A stretch of 32,383 bases of DNA from Salegentibacter lacus (GCF_020164555.1 NZ_JAIQZB010000027.1:1-32383); one strand, 5' to 3'; counted from the first letter of the stretch, positions 24,855 to 32,383 are shown. Notes: a model not told the origin generated them from the letters alone. Numbers and translations: made by a program.

Positions 24855-25760
24855 ATGGCGTCTACTTCTAAAAAGCGCTTATTGCTGAAAATGTTTAGTT
24901 TATTTTCAGTGGTTCGCGGTTATAATATTCTTGTGCTTATTGTTGCACAATATCTTACTTCCGCATTTATTTTAGCGCCAGAGCTGCCATTAAGGGATAT
25001 CCTTTTTGACGATAATTTATTTTTCCTCATCCTGTCTTCAGCAACGGTAATCGCTTCCGGGTATATTATTAATAATTTCTACGACAGCGAAAAGGACCTG
25101 ATCAACAGGCCGAAGAAGACAATGTTGGACAGGTTCGTAAGTCAGCGTACAAAACTTTCGGTGTATTTTATCCTTAATTTACTCGCTATTTTCTTTGCGA
25201 GTTATGTTTCTTTTAGAGCGGTTGTTTTCTTTTCAATTTACATTTTTGCTATTTGGTTGTATTCTCACCGTTTAAAGCGAATTTTATTCCTCGGAAATCT
25301 CGTAGCTTCAATACTGACTATAACCCCGTTTTTCGTGGTTTTTGTTTATTATAAAAATTTTGAAACGGTAATTTTTATTCACGCTACATTTCTTTATTTA
25401 ATGATTGTGATGCGTGAATTAGTGAAGGACTTGGAAAACATGAGGGGTGATTTAATTCAAAATTATCAAACCATACCGGTTGTTTATGGAGAGCGGCTTA
25501 GTAAGCTTTTTCTTTCAGTCTTATGTATTTTGGCAATTGTTCCTATTTTGCTTTTAATCACGCGGTATGATACGGGTTATATGAATTACTATTTCTATAT
25601 TTCCCTGCTGCTACTATTATTCTTCTTGTTATTTCTCTATTTCAGCAAGGCAAAATGGCAATATTTATTGCTTCATAATATTTTAAAACTAATTATTGTG
25701 GTTGGCGTTTTCAGTATCTTATTAATTGATATTAAAGAAGTGCTCAACCGGGTATTTTAA
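24855..25760 (+). CDS. UbiA-family prenyltransferase, DGGGP-synthase type
   Basis: The 301-residue protein has about eight to nine membrane segments. The first Asp-rich motif is NNFYDSEKDLINRPKK (NxxxDxxxD, about residues 73-88) and the second is RELVKDLENMRGDL (about 188-201), followed by VVYGERLSKL. These bind the prenyl diphosphate through magnesium. Bacteroidota members of this branch are usually labelled geranylgeranylglycerol-phosphate geranylgeranyltransferase, the second enzyme of archaeal-type ether-lipid synthesis, though the true acceptor is unproven. Lying after mvaD and a mevalonate kinase ties it to isoprenoid use. Confidence 0.85.
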   Translation: MASTSKKRLLLKMFSLFSVVRGYNILVLIVAQYLTSAFILAPELPLRDILFDDNLFFLILSSATVIASGYIINNFYDSEKDLINRPKKTMLDRFVSQRTKLSVYFILNLLAIFFASYVSFRAVVFFSIYIFAIWLYSHRLKRILFLGNLVASILTITPFFVVFVYYKNFETVIFIHATFLYLMIVMRELVKDLENMRGDLIQNYQTIPVVYGERLSKLFLSVLCILAIVPILLLITRYDTGYMNYYFYISLLLLLFFLLFLYFSKAKWQYLLLHNILKLIIVVGVFSILLIDIKEVLNRVF

Positions 25761-25781
25761 TCACATTATTCAAAAATTAAT

Positions 25782-26258
25782 ATGGAAAAAGATCATAGCT
25801 ATTTTCTGAAAAGAGCTATTCAATTAGCAGAAGAAGGAATGGATAAGGGTCAGGGCGGTCCCTTTGGTGCTGTAATTGTTAAAGATGGCGAAATTATAGC
25901 TGAAGCCAATAACATAGTAACTGCGAGCAACGACCCAACAGCTCACGCTGAAGTTGTCGCGATTAGAAAAGCCTGTAAAAAATTGCAGGATTTTCAACTT
26001 GAGGATTGTATTTTGTATACTTCCTGCGAGCCCTGCCCAATGTGTTTAGGCGCCATTTACTGGGCTCGTCCCGAGAAAGTATATTATGCCCTCACGAGAG
26101 AAGATGCCGCTAAAATTGGTTTCGACGATCAGTTTATTTATGATGAAATAGCATTGAAGATGGGCGATCGTAAAATTCCTTTTGAAAATCTAATGCGCGA
26201 AGAAGGACTTCCGGTTTTTCAAAAATGGGAAGCTAAGGGAGACAGGGTTGATTATTAA
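25782..26258 (+). CDS. guaD: Guanine deaminase (cytidine/deoxycytidylate deaminase fold)
   Basis: The 158-residue zinc enzyme belongs to the CDA fold. The zinc and catalytic residues lie in TAHAEVVAIRKAC (His55, Glu57) and SCEPCPMCLGAIYWARP (Cys85, Cys88). Guanine-deaminase features are the GGPFGAVIVKDGEII strand, the DAAKIGFDDQFIYDEI segment and the length, shorter at the N-terminus than TadA. It would convert guanine to xanthine for purine salvage. It follows the prenyltransferase by 21 bp and is probably the last gene of the mvaD operon, with no evident metabolic link. Confidence 0.88.
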   Translation: MEKDHSYFLKRAIQLAEEGMDKGQGGPFGAVIVKDGEIIAEANNIVTASNDPTAHAEVVAIRKACKKLQDFQLEDCILYTSCEPCPMCLGAIYWARPEKVYYALTREDAAKIGFDDQFIYDEIALKMGDRKIPFENLMREEGLPVFQKWEAKGDRVDY

Positions 26259-26328
26259 TCATTAATTTTCAATAATGAGTTGCATAAAATCTTTCAATTA
26301 AATAGAATGCCACTATAAATCAATAGAG

Positions 26329-26336
26329 TACCTTTG
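26329..26336 (+). promoter_or_regulatory. -7 promoter element of the pseudouridine synthase gene
   Basis: TACCTTTG matches the TAnnTTTG element, 15 bp before the chosen ATG at 26352. The -33 match is poor (AATG at the expected site). Confidence 0.5.
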
Positions 26337-26351
26337 CAAAAAATTAGCGAC

Positions 26352-27194
26352 ATGAGTAGAAACGATAAATCTAAAGGTGGAAAAGTTAGCGGAAGACAGG
26401 GTGGTGGTTCAACCAAAAAGTCTTCATCCCGCGGCAATGCGCCTATAAAACAGCAGCAGTCGGCTCCTAAAACCCCTTCCAAAACCGATGGAATTCGTTT
26501 AAATAAATATATTGCCAACGCAGGGATTTGTTCCCGTCGTGATGCCGATATCTTTATTTCTGCCGGAAATGTAACCGTTAATGGAAAGGTTGTAACCGAA
26601 ATGGGTTATAAAGTAGCTCCAACCGATGAGGTGAAATTCGACGGAAGAAGGGTGAATCCCGAAAAGCCAGAATATTTTATCCTAAATAAACCAAAAGGAG
26701 TTTACGTAACGGGAAGCACCGAAAAAGGAGGGAAAACCGTAATGGATATTATGGCAAAAGCTACCAAAGCAAAACTTGATCCTGTAGGAAAATTAGATAC
26801 CCAGGCAATGGGACTTTTAGTTTTTACCAATGATGGAACTCTGGCCAAAAGACTTGGGAAACCCAGAAACGGAATCAGACAAATTTACCAGGTTAATCTA
26901 ACCAAGCCAATTTCTGTAGAGCATTTAGAGAAAATTAGAAACGGGGTGATCCTGGAAGATGGGAAGGTAAACATTCAGGATATTAGCTTTATTGCCGATA
27001 GACCTAAGAACGAAGTTGGTATAGAAACCAATAGTACAAAAAATCATATAATTCAACGACTTTTTAAAAGTCAGGGTTATGAAATAGAAAAGCTGGATCG
27101 TGTAGTTTTTGGCGGACTTACCAAGAAAGACCTACCAAGAGGCCGATTTAGAAGGCTTACAGATCAGGAAGTTATAAATTTAGGAATGCTTTAA
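26352..27194 (+). CDS. RluB/RsuA-family pseudouridine synthase
   Basis: I choose the ATG at 26352 (MSRNDKSKGGKVSG) over a TTG at 26334, which falls next to the promoter element. The 280-residue protein has a disordered Lys/Ser/Gly/Gln-rich head (1-46). An S4 RNA-binding domain follows (IRLNKYIANAGICSRRDADI, about 48-95), then a catalytic domain with YFILNKPKGVYVT and VGKLDTQAMGLLVFTNDG carrying the catalytic Asp149. It would isomerise a uridine in rRNA. The active-site motif differs from the usual GRLDxxTxGLL: Lys for Arg and Ala for Thr. The closest class is the large-subunit RluB/RluF branch. Confidence 0.9.
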   Translation: MSRNDKSKGGKVSGRQGGGSTKKSSSRGNAPIKQQQSAPKTPSKTDGIRLNKYIANAGICSRRDADIFISAGNVTVNGKVVTEMGYKVAPTDEVKFDGRRVNPEKPEYFILNKPKGVYVTGSTEKGGKTVMDIMAKATKAKLDPVGKLDTQAMGLLVFTNDGTLAKRLGKPRNGIRQIYQVNLTKPISVEHLEKIRNGVILEDGKVNIQDISFIADRPKNEVGIETNSTKNHIIQRLFKSQGYEIEKLDRVVFGGLTKKDLPRGRFRRLTDQEVINLGML

Positions 27195-27479
27195 AAAAAG
27201 TGATTCCGTATCAAGTTTTTTAATATTTTTGAACCGGATTAGGATTTTCCTTCTCCGGTTTTCTATTTCGAATATTTAATGCACACAAATAATTGACAGG
27301 AGTTTATAATCTAAACAACGGGCGGTACTCACCGCATCCGAACATTCTATATTTTGAGACCCTTTCAGGCTTCAAATCAGTTATTTCCAATCATTTTCTT
27401 AACATTAATTTACCAGTCATTTCTTTTGGTGCGAAAAATTAATGCCTAAATTTTTACCTTTAATATATAAACCAATCAT
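27195..27479 (+). other. 285-bp region before the polyamine operon: terminator plus possible structured leader
   Basis: No ORF is supported. After the rluB-type stop comes a hairpin terminator (27232-27262). Two further hairpins lie downstream: GCGGT-ACTC-ACCGC at 27322-27335, and an imperfect TTTGAG…TTCAAA stem at 27353-27376. The second half is AT-rich and leads to a TTG start codon at 27480. The promoter of the operon is not clear; TACCTTTA at 27455-27462 is a 7-of-8 match to the -7 consensus. Confidence 0.5.
27232..27262 (+). terminator. Terminator after the pseudouridine synthase gene
   Basis: AACCGGA pairs with TCCGGTT (27232-27238 with 27254-27260), and an inner AGGA/TCCT stem shortens the loop. 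TTCT follows. It lies 37 bp after the stop codon. Confidence 0.75.
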
Positions 27480-28883
27480 TTGAAGACTAAATACAGCGAT
27501 TTAATAAACCAGACCTATTATTTTCCCCAGGAAGAGTTCACTCTGGAAGGCACCGAATTAAAATTTCATGACATAGATTTAATGGAGCTTGTTAAGCAAT
27601 ATGGCTCTCCGTTAAAATTTACTTATCTGCCTAAAATTTCAGACAATATAGGAAGGGCAAAAAAGTGGTTTGCAGATGCCATGGCAAAACACGATTACAA
27701 AGGGAGCTATAATTACTGCTATTGTACTAAAAGTTCTCATTTTCAGCATGTTTTAAATGAAGCATTAAAAAATGATATTCATATTGAAACCTCCTCGGCT
27801 TTCGATATAAATATTGTGGAAGAATTAAAGAAATCTGGAAAAATAACCGACGATACTTTTGTGCTTTGTAATGGTTTTAAGCGAGACCAGTACGTAGAAA
27901 ATATTTCACGTTTATTGAATAATGGCCATAAGAATTGCATTCCGATTATAGATAATTACGAGGAAATTGATCTTTTAACTGAAAAAATTGAAGGGAAATT
28001 TCCTATCGGAATAAGGATTGCTTCAGAAGAAGAACCAAAATTTGAATTCTATACCTCAAGGTTAGGTATAGGCTACAAGAACATTGTGCCTTTTTATAAT
28101 AAGCAGATAAAGGAAAACGACCAGGTTAGCCTTAAAATGCTGCATTTCTTTATCAATACAGGAATTCGTGATACTGCTTATTACTGGAACGAATTACAGA
28201 AATGTTTACGCGTTTATGTGAATTTAAAGAAAGTTTGTCCTGAATTGGATAGCTTGAATATTGGCGGAGGATTTCCGGTGAAAAACTCGTTGCATTTTGA
28301 GTATGATTATGCCTATATGGTAGACGAGATTATAAACCAGATTAAGCTTTATTGTGAGGAAGCCGAAGTTGATGTTCCTAATATTTTCACTGAATTTGGA
28401 AGTTTTACCGTAGGAGAAAGCGGCGGTGCGATCTATGAGATTTTATACCAAAAACAACAAAACGATCGTGAAAAGTGGAATATGATTAATTCTTCATTTA
28501 TTACCACTTTGCCAGATACCTGGGCCATAAGTAAGAAATTTGTTATGCTTCCGGTAAACCGTTGGAACGATGAATATGAACGCGTTTTACTTGGTGGTTT
28601 AACCTGTGATAGTGACGATTATTATAATTCAGAGCAGAACGTGAATGCCATTTACCTACCGAAGTATAAAAAAGATAAACCGCTTTATATTGGGTTTTTT
28701 AACACGGGGGCGTACCAGGAAACTATTGGAGGTCACGGTGGTTTGCATCACTGTTTAATTCCGCAGCCAAAACACATTCTTATAGATAAAGATACAGATG
28801 GAAATATAGAAACCAGTTTGTTTAGCCCTGAACAAAATGCCGATGATATGCTTAAAATACTGGGTTACAAGGAAAACAATTAA
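27480..28883 (+). CDS. speA: Arginine decarboxylase, short Bacteroidota type (PLP, alanine-racemase fold)
   Basis: The enzyme should decarboxylate arginine to agmatine, the first step of putrescine synthesis. The 467-residue protein is much shorter than E. coli-type SpeA (about 630-660). It has YNYCYCTKSSHFQHVL with the PLP-binding Lys84, HIETSSAFDINIVEELKKSG, LNIGGGFPVK (the phosphate-binding glycine strand), FTEFGSFTVGESGG, and LGGLTCDSDDYYN with the catalytic Cys, ending GAYQETIGG. The substrate is inferred from the agmatinase gene 46 bp downstream. The start is TTG at 27480 (MKTKYSDLINQTYYFPQEEF); the next ATG is 35 codons in and would remove conserved sequence. Confidence 0.88.
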   Translation: MKTKYSDLINQTYYFPQEEFTLEGTELKFHDIDLMELVKQYGSPLKFTYLPKISDNIGRAKKWFADAMAKHDYKGSYNYCYCTKSSHFQHVLNEALKNDIHIETSSAFDINIVEELKKSGKITDDTFVLCNGFKRDQYVENISRLLNNGHKNCIPIIDNYEEIDLLTEKIEGKFPIGIRIASEEEPKFEFYTSRLGIGYKNIVPFYNKQIKENDQVSLKMLHFFINTGIRDTAYYWNELQKCLRVYVNLKKVCPELDSLNIGGGFPVKNSLHFEYDYAYMVDEIINQIKLYCEEAEVDVPNIFTEFGSFTVGESGGAIYEILYQKQQNDREKWNMINSSFITTLPDTWAISKKFVMLPVNRWNDEYERVLLGGLTCDSDDYYNSEQNVNAIYLPKYKKDKPLYIGFFNTGAYQETIGGHGGLHHCLIPQPKHILIDKDTDGNIETSLFSPEQNADDMLKILGYKENN

Positions 28884-28929
28884 TTTTTTATAAATTTATA
28901 TAACCAACAACAACCAATTTAGCATTACA

Positions 28930-29805
28930 ATGAATAAAAAGAATTACGCCGGAATACCTGATAAATATTCGCGTATTGATGACGCGAAAGTGGTATTAAT
29001 CCCGGTTCCTTACGACGGAACAAGTAGCTGGCAAAAAGGGGCAGATAAAGGACCAGAAGCTTTTCTTGAGGCTTCAGAGAATATGGAACTTTATGATATT
29101 GAAACAAAATCTGAAGTTTATAAAAAAGGAATTTATCTAGCACCGCCAGTAACCGAAGATTCTTCGCCAGAGAAAATGGTAGATACCGTTTATAAAACCG
29201 TAAAAAACTACATAAAACAGGAGAAGTTTGTTACTATTTTCGGGGGAGAACATTCTGTGTCCATAGGTACTATTCGGGCGTTTAATGAGAGTTTTGAAGA
29301 TCTTACCATAGTGCAATTAGATGCGCATGCCGATCTTAGACCTGAGTATGAAGGTTCAAGTTGTAACCACGCTTGTGCAGTTCACGAGGCCAGTAAGAAA
29401 GCTAATTTAGTGCAGGTTGGGATTCGTTCTATGGATGTTTCTGAAGTTGAACATATGGACGAAAACCAGGTTTATTTTGCCCACGATCTTTATGAAGACT
29501 GGCAGGAGGATGCTATTGGACAAATGACGCCAAATGTTTTTATTACCATAGATTTAGATGCGTTTGATCCTTCAATTTTACCATCTACAGGAACCCCGGA
29601 ACCGGGCGGACTTTTCTGGTACGAAACGCTGGAATTCCTAAAAATGATGTTCAAGAAGAAAAATGTTGTAGGATTTGACATTGTAGAACTTTGCCCGAAT
29701 AAAAACGAAAAATCATCAGATTTTCTTGCGGCTAAGCTTTATTATAAGATGTTGAGCTACAAATTTAAATACCAAAATTATAACGAAGAAGACGAAGATG
29801 AGTAA
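28930..29805 (+). CDS. speB: Agmatinase
   Basis: This ureohydrolase splits agmatine into putrescine and urea. The 291-residue protein carries the binuclear manganese ligands in FGGEHSV (His108), QLDAHADLR (Asp131, His133, Asp135) and ITIDLDAFDPS (Asp208, Asp210). The substrate-side loop is PSTGTPEPGG, typical of agmatinases. It follows arginine decarboxylase by 46 bp and overlaps the deoxyhypusine-synthase-like gene by 8 bp, so the three are translated from one message. The tail is acidic (YNEEDEDE). Confidence 0.94.
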   Translation: MNKKNYAGIPDKYSRIDDAKVVLIPVPYDGTSSWQKGADKGPEAFLEASENMELYDIETKSEVYKKGIYLAPPVTEDSSPEKMVDTVYKTVKNYIKQEKFVTIFGGEHSVSIGTIRAFNESFEDLTIVQLDAHADLRPEYEGSSCNHACAVHEASKKANLVQVGIRSMDVSEVEHMDENQVYFAHDLYEDWQEDAIGQMTPNVFITIDLDAFDPSILPSTGTPEPGGLFWYETLEFLKMMFKKKNVVGFDIVELCPNKNEKSSDFLAAKLYYKMLSYKFKYQNYNEEDEDE

Positions 29806-30769
29806 AGGTGCGATTTCCCAATTTATAGAAAAATATTATTTACATTTTAATTCCGCAGCACTAGTAGATGCTGCAAAAAGTTACGAAAAGCAACTTGAAG
29901 GAGGCTCAAAGATGTTGGTTTCCTTAGCCGGTGCAATGAGTACTGCAGAGCTCGGCAAAATCTTTGCGGAAATGATTCGTAAAGACAAAGTTCATATTGT
30001 TTCCTGTACCGGCGCAAACCTCGAAGAAGATGTAATGAATTTGGTGGCTCATTCCCATTATAAAAGAGTTCCGCATTACCGCGATTTGACCGCTCAGGAT
30101 GAATGGGATTTATTAGAAAAAGGTCTTAACCGGGTGACAGATACCTGTATTCCCGAAGAAGAAGCTTTTAGAAGAATTCAGAAGCATATTGTAAAAATTT
30201 GGAAAGATGCCGAAGCCAATGGCGAACGCTATTTCCCTCATGAATTTCTTTACAAATTATTACTTTCCGGGGTTTTGGAAGAGCATTACGAAATAGATCT
30301 CAAAGATTCCTGGATGTATGCCGCAGCCGAAAAGAATTTACCAATGGTTGTTCCAGGATGGGAAGATAGTACCCTTGGGAATATTTTCGCTTCCTACGTG
30401 CTTAAAGGCGAATTAAAAGCAAGTACAATGAAGTCCGGGATTGAATATATGACTTTCCTTGCAGAGTGGTACACCAATAATTCTAAAGAAGGAATTGGTT
30501 TCTTCCAGATTGGTGGAGGAATAGCCGGTGATTTTCCTATCTGTGTAGTACCAATGTTATATCAGGATATGGAAAGAACTGACACTCCTTTTTGGAGCTA
30601 TTTCTGCCAAATCTCAGATTCTACAACCAGTTATGGTTCTTATTCTGGAGCTGTACCTAACGAAAAAATCACCTGGGGAAAATTAGATATAAACACTCCC
30701 AAACATATTATAGAAAGCGACGCAACCATTGTCGCACCCTTAATTTTCGCTTATTTGCTGGATATGTAA
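29798..30769 (+). CDS. Deoxyhypusine-synthase homologue, probable homospermidine synthase-like enzyme
   Basis: The 323-residue protein has the DHS fold and NAD sites: MLVSLAGAMSTAELG, HIVSCTGANLEEDV, IGFFQIGGGIAGDFPI, SDSTTSYGSYSGAVPNEK, and TWGKLDI, where Lys295 matches the human catalytic Lys329 that carries the aminobutyl imine. By hand alignment human Trp327 and Glu323 are kept (Trp293, Glu289), but human Asp316 is Tyr282 and His288 is Asp245. Bacteria lack eIF5A, so the acceptor must differ. In Anabaena a DHS homologue is needed for homospermidine. With agmatinase directly upstream, putrescine is the likely donor or acceptor. Confidence 0.88.
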   Translation: MSKGAISQFIEKYYLHFNSAALVDAAKSYEKQLEGGSKMLVSLAGAMSTAELGKIFAEMIRKDKVHIVSCTGANLEEDVMNLVAHSHYKRVPHYRDLTAQDEWDLLEKGLNRVTDTCIPEEEAFRRIQKHIVKIWKDAEANGERYFPHEFLYKLLLSGVLEEHYEIDLKDSWMYAAAEKNLPMVVPGWEDSTLGNIFASYVLKGELKASTMKSGIEYMTFLAEWYTNNSKEGIGFFQIGGGIAGDFPICVVPMLYQDMERTDTPFWSYFCQISDSTTSYGSYSGAVPNEKITWGKLDINTPKHIIESDATIVAPLIFAYLLDM

Positions 30770-30793
30770 TTAACAAAGAATTATTAGAGATTG

Positions 30794-30837
30794 AAGCTGT
30801 TCGATACTACAATTAATGTATTATTGAACAGCTTTTT
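30794..30837 (+). terminator. Terminator between the polyamine operon and the convergent glycosyltransferase
   Basis: AAGCTGTTC (30794-30802) pairs with GAACAGCTT (30826-30834); the 23-nt loop contains an ATAC/GTAT inner stem. TTTTTATTTG follows on the plus strand. It lies in the gap between converging genes and its end touches the stop codon of the minus-strand gene. Confidence 0.85.
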
Positions 30838-32242
30838 ATTTGTAATACGGAAGTCTGGAAAGTAGGTTTGGTTGAAATATTTCAAGCATAAAAATTCCTA
30901 TTACAATAATATATTCGGCTGCAGTAAGCCAGTAATTCTCCTGAAATTCAGCACTAGCATAAGCCGAATAACTTAGCATCACTAAAAATGACCAAACAAG
31001 GGCAAACCTGTATTTTGTAAAAACCGAAAGTAAAAGTGGTGTGGCAATATACCAGGGATGTACTGTAGTTGATAGAAAAAAGTAGACTGAAACTCCCAAA
31101 AGCATGGTAGTTAGTAATTTTTCAATGGAATTATTTTTTCTAAAAAAAGCTAACCCGGCAAGAATCAGGATCACAATTAGCGGCAAGATCTTCCCTGCAG
31201 TTGCAATGATGTTGTAGCCTTTCAGTTGAAATCCAATCCATCTGATTATATAATAAACACTTGCGTTAAACTCAAATTTCTGAAACCAAAGCGCGATACT
31301 GAACGAAAAATTAGAGATGAATTCTGAAGAAATAAAGGGAAGAAAACTTACTAAAACTGTTACTCCTACTATTGAATAATAGAGCAGTAATTTTTTGAAA
31401 CCCAACTTTGGCCCTGGTTGAGCCTGACTTTCAGCCACCGTATTATTATCTTGACTTTCAATCTTTCTTTTCCTTGAAAAATAATTCCATAAAAGGGGTA
31501 AGAACAATAATGGCAATAGTTTTAATGAAACAGAAATCCCCAGTAAAACCGCGCTCCAAATCCACTTTCTTTGATGTAATAAATAAACAGACCAGATCAG
31601 GGAAAAAAGCATCACGCCTTCAAAATGAAGGTTTCCGGTGAGTTCTATAATGATAAAAGGATTCAAGATAAACCAGAAAATCGGGTAAGGTGGCAGGTTT
31701 AATTTTAGCAATAATTTTCTACCAAAATAAAGAATTCCTAGATCGGCTAAAATAATAAAGCATCGCATCGCGATCACAGAACCCAAAATACTTTTTCCTC
31801 CTAAAAATGCAGAAATAGTAAATAACAACTGATTAACCGGCGGGTAGCTAGTGTAATTTCCGGCACTTAAACTGCCCATTCCCTGTATTAAAATATCTTT
31901 ATGCCCCGAAGCAGGCTGGGAGTCGTTGGGGACCGATAAATAAGGATTTATTCCGTCCAGAATTAACTGTCCGTCCCAGATAAAGCGATAGAAATCTTGC
32001 GAAAGGTTTGGGGTGGCTGCAATAAAAACGAGTCGGAATAAAACTGCGATTCCGGCTAACAACCAGAAATTATTCTTTTCTAATTGAATAAGCTTAAAAC
32101 TGATAAAAAACAAACCGGTATAAAGACTGATTAGTTTTATAAAATCAGCACGGTTTAGATCGTAAGCGAAAGACCAATAAAATGCAATTCCTGTTAAGAT
32201 TAGGAGAATGGGAAACTTATGATTTTTAAGGAAATCTTGCAT
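30836..32242 (-). CDS. GT-C-fold membrane glycosyltransferase (mannosyltransferase-like, GT87/DUF2029 type)
   Basis: From the ATG at 32242 (MQDFLKNHKFPILLILTG) the protein has 468 residues and about twelve membrane segments. A frame open to 32368 adds 42 residues read through an intergenic repeat and is not credible. The first outer loop carries NLSQDFYRFIWDGQLILDG and then INPYL. This Asp-Arg-Trp-Asp pattern is typical of polyprenyl-phosphate-dependent GT-C enzymes such as bacterial mannosyltransferases. Later motifs are SYPPVNQLLF, ELTGNLHFEGVMLF and TVHPWYIATPLLL. It would transfer a sugar from a lipid-phosphate donor at the outer face of the cytoplasmic membrane. Acceptor and sugar are unknown. 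Confidence 0.82.
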   Translation of the reverse strand: MQDFLKNHKFPILLILTGIAFYWSFAYDLNRADFIKLISLYTGLFFISFKLIQLEKNNFWLLAGIAVLFRLVFIAATPNLSQDFYRFIWDGQLILDGINPYLSVPNDSQPASGHKDILIQGMGSLSAGNYTSYPPVNQLLFTISAFLGGKSILGSVIAMRCFIILADLGILYFGRKLLLKLNLPPYPIFWFILNPFIIIELTGNLHFEGVMLFSLIWSVYLLHQRKWIWSAVLLGISVSLKLLPLLFLPLLWNYFSRKRKIESQDNNTVAESQAQPGPKLGFKKLLLYYSIVGVTVLVSFLPFISSEFISNFSFSIALWFQKFEFNASVYYIIRWIGFQLKGYNIIATAGKILPLIVILILAGLAFFRKNNSIEKLLTTMLLGVSVYFFLSTTVHPWYIATPLLLSVFTKYRFALVWSFLVMLSYSAYASAEFQENYWLTAAEYIIVIGIFMLEIFQPNLLSRLPYYK

Positions 32243-32383
32243 TTTATTTTTATAAACGTCATCCTGAGACCTGTGATAAAAAAAATTACCTAGCGTAGGA
32301 TTTTGACGTAATTTTATTGGTAAATATAATGAACCACGAGTTAACCGATATAAGTATAGTGTTTTCATACCTGTTCCTGAGTA
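32243..32383. repeat. Intergenic flavobacterial repeat-like segment
   Basis: No gene is supported. The stretch near 32257-32275 reads ACGTCATCCTGAGACCTG, which resembles the 'CGTCATCCTGAG…' units found many times between genes in Bacteroidota genomes. It is followed by 'CCTAGCGTAGGATTTTGACG'. Only one copy lies in this window, so the repeat nature rests on general knowledge of the group. The region also holds the upstream part of the glycosyltransferase gene. Confidence 0.4.

Noticed and set aside
27293-27310. TTGACA and TATAAT before the polyamine operon
   Set aside because: The spacer is only 6 bp, and Bacteroidota use a different promoter consensus.
1-32383. tRNA, rRNA, CRISPR array or known riboswitch
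   Set aside because: No cloverleaf, rRNA motif, regular spacer-repeat pattern or familiar riboswitch core was found by reading; an automated RNA scan was not possible.

Overview
The window is a chromosomal segment of a marine-type Flavobacteriaceae bacterium (Bacteroidota), most like the Gramella/Christiangramia, Salegentibacter and Zunongwangia group. The evidence is AT-rich DNA, Bacteroidota promoter elements (TTTG-N19-TAnnTTTG), a PorP/SprF fragment, the porG-uppS-bamA-ompH-ompH-murI gene order, a mevalonate route, and a short arginine decarboxylase/agmatinase pathway. Nearly all of it is coding. No rRNA, tRNA, CRISPR array or prophage was seen.

Layout. 1-691: the edge of a probable IS66-like insertion sequence abuts a 5'-truncated PorP/SprF-like gene. 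688-7017 (minus strand): an envelope-biogenesis cluster made of PorG (type IX secretion), UppS, BamA and two Skp/OmpH chaperones, followed by MurI behind a strong terminator. 7118-8655 (minus): NAD kinase, translationally coupled to a CBS-domain protein. 8746-13599 (plus): PdxJ, an alpha/beta hydrolase, a FadL-type porin paired with a SGNH lipoprotein, and a small holin-like membrane protein. 13686-17081 (plus): trigger factor, ClpP and ClpX, with a full-consensus promoter in front and clear hairpin terminators after tig and clpX.

17163-19933 (minus) is the accessory-looking part. It holds a three-gene cassette (YqcI/YcgG-family putative heme N-oxygenase, PaiB-like flavin protein, DUF1989 protein), preceded by a decayed SemiSWEET sugar-transporter gene and a DUF421/YetF membrane protein. 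20061-22518: a glycerophosphodiester phosphodiesterase, a HI0933-type flavoprotein and TspO. 22764-26258 (plus): diphosphomevalonate decarboxylase, a mevalonate-kinase-like GHMP kinase, a UbiA prenyltransferase of the DGGGP-synthase type, and guanine deaminase, followed by an RluB/RsuA-type pseudouridine synthase. 27480-30769 (plus): a polyamine operon of arginine decarboxylase (TTG start), agmatinase and a deoxyhypusine-synthase homologue. The last probably makes a polyamine such as homospermidine rather than modifying a protein. 30836-32242 (minus): a GT-C-type membrane glycosyltransferase.

The most interesting points are the YcgG-PaiB-DUF1989 cassette, the deoxyhypusine-synthase homologue with altered substrate-site residues, the freshly decayed SemiSWEET gene, the structured leader before the polyamine operon, and the insertion-sequence junction at the left edge. 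All function calls rest on reading motifs by eye; no database search was possible.
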